Shown here in pieces: positions 53,273 to 60,916 of a DNA stretch of 64,000 nt; position 1 is the first letter of the stretch; the number at the start of each line of letters is the position of its first letter. Position numbers and translations under genes: made by a program. This DNA is from Arthrobacter castelli DSM 16402 (GTDB taxonomy: Bacteria; Actinomycetota; Actinomycetes; Actinomycetales; Micrococcaceae): the NCBI RefSeq assembly GCF_000430705.1, contig NZ_AUMN01000006.1:148832-212831 (forward strand), read 5' to 3'. The notes under the pieces are model-generated. The model did no database searches and had not been told where the DNA came from. It saw nothing but the letters and a program-made list of their open reading frames with translations.

Positions 53273-54780
53273 CCCCCGTCAAACAGCCATCTGGTACGGA
53301 TGAGAGAACGCATTCCTTGCCAGGAGATAAACCGCTGATAGTAGTCACGGTTGGTTCTGATCACCATCCGTTTGACCGACTAATCGGTTGGATCGATCGA
53401 TGGTTGTCCAACGGGGCGAAAGATCGCGTCGATTGTGTGGTTCAATATGGCACTGCCCGGCCACCTAAACATGGGATCCCGATGGCTTACCTTCCCCATG
53501 ACGAGCTCATGAGACTAATGCACCATGCCGATGCCGTCGTTGTTCAAGGCGGGCCGATGTCCGTCGTGGAGTCGGTACGGACCGGCAAGTTGCCTATCGC
53601 CGTACCGCGTATCGGTCGTTTAGGCGAGGTTGTCGATGATCATCAGGTGACCTTTTGCAGAGTTATTGGTGCCAAAGGTGGGCTGTTGTTGGCCGAAGAC
53701 GAGGAGGCGACCCTGGCCCATCTCGAATCGATCCTTGCGGACCCTGAACATGGCGTCGCCAGGCACGACACTGCTCAGGAAGCGCAAATTCAGAAAGCGA
53801 TACAACGATTCGGGGACGTCGCAGACCAAGTCATGAACGAACAGACGCCGCGAGCGCGGGTGCTTATGCTTGGCGGATTTGGCCGCAGCGGCTCCACCTT
53901 GCTTGAACGGTGTCTGGCCGAGACGCGAGGTGTCACCGCACTCGGGGAGGTCCTTCACCTGTGGGAAAGGGGATTGGTGGACGATGAGTTGTGTGGGTGC
54001 TCCTCTCGCTTCTCGGAATGCGCGTTTTGGCAGGACATCGGTCGACGAGCGTTTGGCGGGTGGGAGCGAGTAGACGCCGCACAGCTTGTTGAAGATCGAC
54101 GCCTAGTTGTCCGTAATAGGCATCTTCCTGAATTGACCATTGGCCTCTCAACACCGGGGCGGCGCCTGCGGCGATTGCGTTTTCTCCGCCATCTAAATTC
54201 CTTGTACCAGGCCGCGCATGACAGTTCGCGAGGAGACATCCTGGTCGACTCAAGCAAACACCCTGCCTACGCGTACCTGCTGCGGAGGGCGGCGGTGAAC
54301 CTGAAATGCGTATTGGTGGTTCGCGATCCTCGAGGGGTTGCCTTTTCCTGGAGCAAGGTGGTCAAAAGGCCGGAGTCATCGCAGTCGGACGCATATATGC
54401 CCCGTTACTCAACCGCGCGGGCGGTGTTTAACTGGGCAGCATATGGCACCGCATTTCACGGCCTATCTCTTCTCAGAGTTCCCGTTATGACTGTTCACTA
54501 CGAAGACTTTATGGATGATCCGTCCCGCGTCGTTAAATCGATCATGTCATTCGCTGGAAATGAGGCGGAAGAGATCGATACCTCGCATTTAGGATCGGAC
54601 AGTGTGACCTTGACGGAGCACCATACAGTGGCGGGCAACCCGATACGTTTCACGACGGGACGCCTGGCAATCCGCGCGGACCATCAATGGCGACATGAGA
54701 TGCCGGCCATTCAGCGCTTGGTGGCCACCGTGGTAAGCGCTCCCCTGAACCTTATATACAGGTTCAGGCTTCGACGGTGA
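53269..54780 (+). CDS. fusion: ALG13-like glycosyltransferase + PAPS-dependent sulfotransferase
   Basis: 503 residues from the GTG overlapping the upstream stop. Residues ~20-175 are the ALG13/PssE (GT28 C-terminal) subunit: IVVTVGSDHHPFDRLIGWID, YLPHDELMRLMHHADAVVVQ, GGPMSVVESVRTGKLPIAVP. Residues ~195-480 are a sulfotransferase: the 5'-phosphosulfate loop GGFGRSGSTLLERCL near 201, DSSKHPAYAYLLR near 329, and the 3'-phosphate loop VLVVRDPRGVAFSW near 345. One polypeptide thus adds a sugar with the ALG14-like partner and may sulfate it. The frame is unbroken across the junction. Confidence 0.88.
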   Translation: MTPVKQPSGTDERTHSLPGDKPLIVVTVGSDHHPFDRLIGWIDRWLSNGAKDRVDCVVQYGTARPPKHGIPMAYLPHDELMRLMHHADAVVVQGGPMSVVESVRTGKLPIAVPRIGRLGEVVDDHQVTFCRVIGAKGGLLLAEDEEATLAHLESILADPEHGVARHDTAQEAQIQKAIQRFGDVADQVMNEQTPRARVLMLGGFGRSGSTLLERCLAETRGVTALGEVLHLWERGLVDDELCGCSSRFSECAFWQDIGRRAFGGWERVDAAQLVEDRRLVVRNRHLPELTIGLSTPGRRLRRLRFLRHLNSLYQAAHDSSRGDILVDSSKHPAYAYLLRRAAVNLKCVLVVRDPRGVAFSWSKVVKRPESSQSDAYMPRYSTARAVFNWAAYGTAFHGLSLLRVPVMTVHYEDFMDDPSRVVKSIMSFAGNEAEEIDTSHLGSDSVTLTEHHTVAGNPIRFTTGRLAIRADHQWRHEMPAIQRLVATVVSAPLNLIYRFRLRR

Positions 54781-55010
54781 GGCGCTGAGCAATGGGATGC
54801 GCCGGAGGGGTCGTTCCCGCAGTACGTCGTCCTGTGAATTCCAGTCTTAGGATAGTCTCTGGAACCTGGCGCACACCTGTCGACCTTATCCGTTCAAATG
54901 TCCAGCTATTCGGATCTGCACATGCCTAAATAGGGATCGAGCGCATAACCGGTGCAACACCGGGTGTCGTTTCGGTAAGTCGAGAATGCGTTACATTTGA
55001 GGGGGTCGAG

Positions 55011-55946
55011 ATGATGGAAAAAATCGAACAATGCATACTGCACATTGGCACTGAGAAAACCGGAAGTACCAGTATTCAAGAGTTCCTTTTTCGGAATCGG
55101 AATGAATTGCTTCAGCGCGGCTACTTATATCCTGGAGCGCTTACGGGCGCTAGGCATCGTCCGAATCATGTCGCACTTCCCACTTATGCTCAAAACAATG
55201 CCAAAATGGATGGATTGCGCCGGTCTGCAGGCATCCGGTCCTCCCATGATATTGATAAGTACAGAGCAGTTATTGAGCAGTCATTGGAGGAAGAGGTCCG
55301 CTCCACTAAAGGTGTTAGGGTGCTTGTCCTTAGTAACGAGCATTGCAGCAGCCGTCTCATGGAGGTCGCAGAAGTAGAGAGGTTGATAAGTCTGCTCAAA
55401 CAGTTCGTTCAAAGCATCTCTGTTATCGTCTACTTGCGACGACAGGATGAGATGGCTCTCAGTGTGTACAGCACCCAGATAAAGGCCGGGAAGCCAGGGG
55501 GTGATCCTTTTGTTAATGCTCAAAATCGCGGTGAATTCTATAACCATGATATATTGCTGACTCGATGGGAGCAGGTTGTGGGAGGAGAAAACATTACGGT
55601 TCGTACGTTCGACCGCTCGAGGATGATAGGCAAGGATGTCATCGGCGATTTTTTGGCTACGACCGGGATTAGAGGGAACGGGCTTGTGCGTGGACGTGTG
55701 AAAAACCAGTCGATGAGTGCGCGGGGTATGCGAATCACGGAGCGCCTTAATCCATATTTCCCTCCTCGGTTCGGGCGTCGTAGAAATCCGTTCAGGTCTT
55801 TGCTTCTTCGAGTAGTTGGATTACGCTGCCTCGGTCCGGGGCCAGCGATGGATAGTGAAGCCGCGGAACGGTTCTATTGTCAATTCCAAGAATCGAATGA
55901 TGCTGTGAGGTCGAGGTACTTTCCGGATCGTCCATCCCTGTTTTGA
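55011..55946 (+). CDS. sulfotransferase-family protein
   Basis: 311 residues. The N-terminal 5'-phosphosulfate loop is ILHIGTEKTGSTSIQEF near residue 10 and the 3'-phosphate region is SISVIVYLRRQDEMALSVYS near 137, diagnostic for PAPS-dependent sulfotransferases. The body resembles capsule- and exopolysaccharide-type enzymes. The first codons include two ATGs; GAGGGGGTCGAG precedes them. Codons are clearly less GC-rich than surrounding genes, suggesting separate acquisition. Second sulfotransferase domain in the locus. Confidence 0.85.
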   Translation: MMEKIEQCILHIGTEKTGSTSIQEFLFRNRNELLQRGYLYPGALTGARHRPNHVALPTYAQNNAKMDGLRRSAGIRSSHDIDKYRAVIEQSLEEEVRSTKGVRVLVLSNEHCSSRLMEVAEVERLISLLKQFVQSISVIVYLRRQDEMALSVYSTQIKAGKPGGDPFVNAQNRGEFYNHDILLTRWEQVVGGENITVRTFDRSRMIGKDVIGDFLATTGIRGNGLVRGRVKNQSMSARGMRITERLNPYFPPRFGRRRNPFRSLLLRVVGLRCLGPGPAMDSEAAERFYCQFQESNDAVRSRYFPDRPSLF

Positions 55947-56097
55947 CGACCAGAACCAGAGTGTGAAACTGCCTGCTTTAGTCTCGGCGGTTCGGCCTGA
56001 ACGACTGGCACTGGGCCGGCTCGCATGGCGACTATATGACCGCCAGAGCTGTAGCTAACTGGGAGCCTGTGGAACCGCGCAGCCCGCGGTACAAAGA

Positions 56098-57030
56098 CTA
56101 GATACCTCGTCCGCGCGCGTTTAGTGACTTCATGATCGTATCCGGCTTGAGCAGGCCAAACACGATGCCTACGGCAAGGTATCCTCTCGGTTCGAGTATA
56201 TTGCCTTTCAGCGAGCGGGCCGCAGTGGCCAGCGCTTCCCTGCGACGGGTCCCCGTAGCGGCCAGTGCGAAGGCCCGTTGCCCTTCCAGCCAGGCCGTGC
56301 CTTTGCGGTTTTCGGCGATACTGGGATGCTTCCCGAGGAGGTAGTTCAGCCCAGCGGCCATTCCTGCCCAGCGTTGTGAAAAGTACGATCCATCATGCCA
56401 CAGGACGTCCGTAGTGGCAGTTCGGACAACCGCCACGGGGCCGTGGGCGGCGGCCCGAAGCAGCAAGTCCAAGTCTTCCCCGTAGCCGTGCGGCAGTTTC
56501 TCGTCGACCAAGCCGATTTGGTTCACCAAGGTTGTTCGTTGAAACAAGTATGTCGAGGGGTGGGCGCCCGTTAGGCGGCTGCGTGACAGCGCCGCGACAG
56601 TTATTTGGGGAACCTCGGGTATCCGGGGGTGCCGCTTTCCCGCATAGTGAACCTCGATGCCGCTGACGCACGCAATGCTTCTTTGTTCAGACATGGCCGC
56701 GACCTGATGGCTGAGTTTTTCGGTGCGCCATACATCATCGTCGTCGCAGAAGGCCACCATCTCGGCATCGGACATCATTATCCCGGTGTTGCGGGCTCCG
56801 GCCAGTCCCCGAGTGCGGCTGTTTTCAGCGGTTCGTACGATTCTATCCTTTTGGTTGCGCGCTATGTCCGTGCGGACTGGGCTGTAGTCGTAGACGATGG
56901 TTACACGGATTGTGCCTGGATAGTCTTGTCCGATAATGCCATCGATTGTCTGTAGCAACAGTTCATGCCGATCCCTTGTGGCAACGATGACGTCGACGTC
57001 TGGTGAACTTACGGCTTCTGCATTCGGCAT
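56098..57030 (-). CDS. GT2-family glycosyltransferase
   Basis: 310 residues of GT-A fold: DVIVATRDRHELLLQTIDGI at the N-terminus, LAGARNTGIMMSDAEMVAFC followed by the metal-binding DDDDVW near 117, and GEDLDLLLRAAAHG. Adds a sugar to the repeat unit using a nucleotide sugar; donor and linkage cannot be read from sequence. Transcribed with, and 60 nt after, the second Wzz gene. Confidence 0.92.
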   Translation of the reverse strand: MPNAEAVSSPDVDVIVATRDRHELLLQTIDGIIGQDYPGTIRVTIVYDYSPVRTDIARNQKDRIVRTAENSRTRGLAGARNTGIMMSDAEMVAFCDDDDVWRTEKLSHQVAAMSEQRSIACVSGIEVHYAGKRHPRIPEVPQITVAALSRSRLTGAHPSTYLFQRTTLVNQIGLVDEKLPHGYGEDLDLLLRAAAHGPVAVVRTATTDVLWHDGSYFSQRWAGMAAGLNYLLGKHPSIAENRKGTAWLEGQRAFALAATGTRRREALATAARSLKGNILEPRGYLAVGIVFGLLKPDTIMKSLNARGRGI

Positions 57031-57090
57031 TCTTGGCTCCTAATGTTCGTCAACGCAGCAGGTAATGTAATCAGAAGAATCCGTCCGGCA

Positions 57091-57906
57091 CTAATCGGAC
57101 CTAAGTGTACTTTCACGCCAGTAACTGACCCCTGAGCCAGCCACTATTCCTACCGCTAAGGCTGAGCCGAAGAAGATTGGTAACCCACTGCGGCTGCGCC
57201 CTTGCGCTAGTTGGGCAGACGTCGAAATGTATCCGGGTTGCGGCGAGTTTGCGGACAAGGCAGCCAGTTCCCCCATAAGCTCCTGGCGCTCCACGACCAG
57301 CGACGATGCCTTCTGTGCTTCGGAATCAGGTTCGGGCGTCTCGAAATTTCTGCTGGCAGGGGACTCCAACGATTGTTCGATGGTATTCAGCTTGGCATCG
57401 ACTTGGGCCCGGTGCCGCTCAACTTCCTCCTGTAACAATTGGGTCCGCTCCGCGAGGAGACGATCGGCCAGTAACGAAGCGCCCCGCAAAGCGTTTTGCG
57501 CGGAAGTATTCCTGACGTAGATCCGAAATATACGTGAGTTGATAACCGGGGAGATTTGAACGTCATCGCGCAACTGTTTGCTGCCGCCGGGGTACGGAAT
57601 TGAGCGCGCCACGTGACCGAGCACGCGATCTGACAGCAACAGTTGGGCGACAGAATCCATACTTACTGTGGTTGGCTCGTCCGTAGCCGAAGTGGCCGGG
57701 GCGCCACCAAGGATTACAACGAGGTCAACCCTGGCTCTATACTCCGGTTCGGTGGTGTAGAAGAGTCCAAGGCCACCGCCCAGGCTAATGATCACGATAG
57801 TGACAAACACGCGCCATTGACGGCGTACCAACGCCATGGGTGACATATCATGGTGGTCACGGCGCCTATGTCTTGGCTTCTGTGTCCGGTGACGCTGATC
57901 GATCAT
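57091..57906 (-). CDS. Wzz-domain chain-length determinant without kinase domain
   Basis: 271 residues: membrane helix (WRVFVTIVIISLGGGLGLFY), a periplasmic domain with a coiled coil (AERTQLLQEEVERHRAQVDA, SSLVVERQELMGELAALSAN), and a second helix (IFFGSALAVGIVAGSGVSYW). A separate kinase is absent; instead an APH-like kinase gene overlaps its start by 4 nt. Controls polymer length together with the Wzy-type protein encoded in the same operon. Confidence 0.88.
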   Translation of the reverse strand: MIDQRHRTQKPRHRRRDHHDMSPMALVRRQWRVFVTIVIISLGGGLGLFYTTEPEYRARVDLVVILGGAPATSATDEPTTVSMDSVAQLLLSDRVLGHVARSIPYPGGSKQLRDDVQISPVINSRIFRIYVRNTSAQNALRGASLLADRLLAERTQLLQEEVERHRAQVDAKLNTIEQSLESPASRNFETPEPDSEAQKASSLVVERQELMGELAALSANSPQPGYISTSAQLAQGRSRSGLPIFFGSALAVGIVAGSGVSYWRESTLRSD

Positions 57907-59177
57907 GGCGGTGGTCCAACCCCGGTATTGCAGCCGAGGCGCCCTGCCCGGCCAGCGTCCAGCCCGGCCGTGTTCAAGCGATCCGCCAAGACACGCTGAT
58001 ACCAGTCGCCTAGCTCCTGTACCGGTCTATTTCCTGTTGCAACGCCATCGACGGCAAACCGAGTGGCAATCATCAACAGGTACCCAGATATTATGGCCTC
58101 CAGTATGAATGTTCTTCTCGGTTCGGCTGTACTCCAGCCCGTGAGACTCAGCGTGTTATTTAAAGCATCGTACGCATTATCGGTGAGAACCTGCCGCGCC
58201 CGTGTCATGTCGTTCGTCTGGCGCAATGTCTTGTGAGCCGAATAATGGACCGCATCGATCCCAAGCGGCACATCCGTTTGGTAGCGTTCCCAGTCCCATA
58301 TCATTGGTATACCGTCCCGGACGTTCAGGTTCCACGGTCCGAAGTCTCCATGCCACGATCCGAAGGGCAAGACATAGTTGCCGTAAACGGCCGAGAAGCT
58401 CTCGAACAATCGTAATAAGGCGTCCCTCTGTTGACAGTTGACTTCCGCACAACGCTCGGATAACCGCACCAGCCACCGACTAGTGCTGAGTCTGTGCTCG
58501 GATAGGCCGTCACCAACCGCTATGGCGGCCGCCGCGCCCCATGGGCCGTGCGGTATCTTTGAAGACCGTTGCGTACGTAATGCCGTCATCAAAAGCACCT
58601 CGTGGCCCTGCCACCTACCAGTGTGAAGGGGTACTGGGGTTTGAAAGGGCGTCTCCTTCTTGCGCGCCAGCAGTGACAGTACGTTATGTTCGTGACGGAC
58701 CAGCGTGTTCGTCAATTCAGTGAGTCCGACCTTTGCAAAGCCAACTTCGGTACCGTCCAGAGTATGAACATTCAGGACTGGCTTGCGGTTTGCGCGCGGT
58801 GCACCGATGGTCATGGAGATCCGGACAGGCTCGCCATGCAGATCCGACAGATAGCGGACAATGGAGTCGGATTCGCCGGAGACCCGGATTCCACTCCTCA
58901 TCACCGTCCAGCCAAATGGCGACCGTAGGAGGCTGGCTAACGCTCTGCGGCCCAGTTGCCGAAGAGCGCTATCACCGGCAGCCGGTCGATTAACAGCGTC
59001 GGCCGCCGCCAATGGGGAGCCAGCGGGGACTATGATCTTTGGACGTGCCCTTCCCGGCACCAGCCTGAACCCTTCCGGATTAGCCGCTATCCGCGAGCCG
59101 CGAATTTCCCCATTCGGAAAGAGTTGGGCAAGTGTGTCAAGGATATCCGAATACTTAGGGCTCTGAACTTTCGTCAT
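57903..59177 (-). CDS. APH-like kinase/phosphotransferase in the polymerase operon
   Basis: 424 residues. The C-terminal half has the aminoglycoside-phosphotransferase-type catalytic loop GSWHGDFGPWNLNVRDGIPM and the metal-binding IWDWERYQTDVPLGID. The N-terminal half includes an ATP-binding beta-rich part (GTEVGFAKVGLTELTNTLVR, HEHNVLSLLARK). It probably phosphorylates a small molecule or sugar. Position between the Wzy- and Wzz-type genes, overlapping the latter, makes a role in polymer synthesis far likelier than drug resistance. Confidence 0.8.
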   Translation of the reverse strand: MTKVQSPKYSDILDTLAQLFPNGEIRGSRIAANPEGFRLVPGRARPKIIVPAGSPLAAADAVNRPAAGDSALRQLGRRALASLLRSPFGWTVMRSGIRVSGESDSIVRYLSDLHGEPVRISMTIGAPRANRKPVLNVHTLDGTEVGFAKVGLTELTNTLVRHEHNVLSLLARKKETPFQTPVPLHTGRWQGHEVLLMTALRTQRSSKIPHGPWGAAAAIAVGDGLSEHRLSTSRWLVRLSERCAEVNCQQRDALLRLFESFSAVYGNYVLPFGSWHGDFGPWNLNVRDGIPMIWDWERYQTDVPLGIDAVHYSAHKTLRQTNDMTRARQVLTDNAYDALNNTLSLTGWSTAEPRRTFILEAIISGYLLMIATRFAVDGVATGNRPVQELGDWYQRVLADRLNTAGLDAGRAGRLGCNTGVGPPP

Positions 59178-59205
59178 GAAATCTCCGTAGTTTGAGTGCG
59201 TCTGA

Positions 59206-60708
59206 TCAGGTGTCCGGGAGTTGGTTCTTCGTTGATGGAACGCCGGTTTCCCCAGGAGAGGAATTGGTTATTCGTTGTCGTTCATGTCGCCACAACAATC
59301 CGATCGCGATCATGAGCGTCATCAGGGTTTCGGAGATCACATCATAAAATGGAATAATACACGCGAAGAATATTCCGCACGCCACAAGCGTCTGGGCAAA
59401 TCGGCCGTTCATCACGATCGCGGTTGCAAATCGGCGGCCGACGAAATATAGAAATAACACGGCGCCCAGAAGTCCGGTGCAAAAAACGAGATACCATAAT
59501 GAGCCTTGTGTCCCTAGCCCTGGCGGTGAGCAATGCGGACAGTCAGGTGTTTCCCCAGCCGCTATTGAGAAGTAATTACCCTGTAGCTGTCGCGTCGCCC
59601 CAAACCCAATAAGGGGAGAATATTGGAGCGTCAACTTTATGGTGGTCGTTGCCAGGTTCGTCCGGCCTTCGTTACTATGCGGGTTATCGAACCTATCCTC
59701 GATGAGATCGCCCAAAAGGGAGAAGTTGATTATCGCAGCGCTGGCGATTCCGGCTAGGGCAATTCCAACCAAGGGGATCCACCGACCACTAAAGGCCATT
59801 CGGACAACCATATAAAACGCCATGATACCCAGTCCCAGCCATAGGCCACGATTCAGTGAGAATATTACCGGTGGGATAGATGCCAAGGCGAGAACTGCGA
59901 ATATGATCATATGCCGTCGACTTGCTTTATAGCCCGTAAATGCGAGAATGAAGAACGGTAAATACATGCCAAAGTTGGCCCCCCATGAATTCGCATAGTT
60001 GAAGGGCGCCTTCGGTCTTATTGTTTCATATCCAAGAATGTCCTGAATCTGAGCAAGACCAGGGTGAATAAGTATATTCAAGAAATCATTGTTGAGTAAT
60101 GCTTTGGGTAAGATGATTTGTAGAAGGGAGGGAAAATCGACCCAATAAAAAAAATACCCTGCATAGCTTCCCGCCACAGTAATAAGGAACATCCACGACA
60201 TGAGTCTCACGACGAGCTGGGTTGGAAGTTCTCGTTCCGAGGCGTTACCGATGAAGAGCATGACGACTGTGACTGCTATGAACCAGGCCCCCCGATAGAG
60301 AAAGGGGACCAGCGTGTCTACTCCCTTTTCGGGCAAGACGTCCGGCAAAGGCGCCCAAAGCACTGTCACACCGATGGTGAGAACCGTCAGGAAAAGCAGC
60401 CAAGCACCGAACCCTGCCGGCAGAGTGATCGTTCGGCGCCTGAGAAGGTAGTAGCCAAGAGGGATGGACATGAGCAGAAAACCGAAGGAGCCCAGGCCGA
60501 CCAGCCACCACAGAGGGAATCCGGCGAAGAACACGACGAATGGCCATGCTGGATTAGGTCGGCGCGGTGGCCGATGGTGCAGCTCCCGCGTCCGTTGAGC
60601 ACCGGCACGCCCCTGCCAGAAACCACGCGGCAGAAAGGCTGAAGCTCTTTCCACAGAGAATGGCACCGATACCAAGTTTCCCCCATTCCTTGATAACCCA
60701 GGCTTCAC
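59206..60708 (-). CDS. Wzy/O-antigen-ligase-type polymerase
   Basis: 500 residues with about a dozen hydrophobic segments (WPFVVFFAGFPLWWLVGLGS, FGAWLLFLTVLTIGVTVLW, WFIAVTVVMLFIGN, MFLITVAGSYAGYFFYW, LGIMAFYMVVRMAFSG, GLLGAVLFLYFVGRRF). A large external loop carries the typical YSPLIGFGATRQLQGN (the G-x-G..R region of Wzy_C/O-antigen ligase domains). Polymerises or ligates lipid-linked units. First gene of the minus-strand operon with the kinase, Wzz and GT2 genes. Confidence 0.9.
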   Translation of the reverse strand: MKPGLSRNGGNLVSVPFSVERASAFLPRGFWQGRAGAQRTRELHHRPPRRPNPAWPFVVFFAGFPLWWLVGLGSFGFLLMSIPLGYYLLRRRTITLPAGFGAWLLFLTVLTIGVTVLWAPLPDVLPEKGVDTLVPFLYRGAWFIAVTVVMLFIGNASERELPTQLVVRLMSWMFLITVAGSYAGYFFYWVDFPSLLQIILPKALLNNDFLNILIHPGLAQIQDILGYETIRPKAPFNYANSWGANFGMYLPFFILAFTGYKASRRHMIIFAVLALASIPPVIFSLNRGLWLGLGIMAFYMVVRMAFSGRWIPLVGIALAGIASAAIINFSLLGDLIEDRFDNPHSNEGRTNLATTTIKLTLQYSPLIGFGATRQLQGNYFSIAAGETPDCPHCSPPGLGTQGSLWYLVFCTGLLGAVLFLYFVGRRFATAIVMNGRFAQTLVACGIFFACIIPFYDVISETLMTLMIAIGLLWRHERQRITNSSPGETGVPSTKNQLPDT

Positions 60709-60786
60709 GCATTGCCTGCTTCTATCTTATGTGAGAGGGGGCAAGGCGCGATAAAAACGGACTACTTGAGTTCTCTCCTTACAGAA

Positions 60787-60831
60787 CCAGTAGTTCTACC
60801 TATGTGTAACTCCGTACCCGCAGCGGATAAT
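60787..60831 (+). promoter_or_regulatory. LuxR-box promoter of the large PKD protein
   Basis: CCAGTAG-tt-CTACCTA, then GATAAT as -10 exactly 32 nt after the left arm, the same distance as in promoters B and C despite the 2-nt centre. It predicts transcription starting near 60838 and a leader of ~80 nt. An extra ACTACTTGAG half-site lies at about 60761. Also upstream of the divergent polymerase operon. Confidence 0.6.
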
Positions 60832-60916
60832 AAAGCCTAGAAACTCGCGGTGCCGGCCTACCAGGTTGGGCCTATGACAGGTTGGGTGGAATTTAGGAGT
60901 CGGGGGGGACCTTGCA

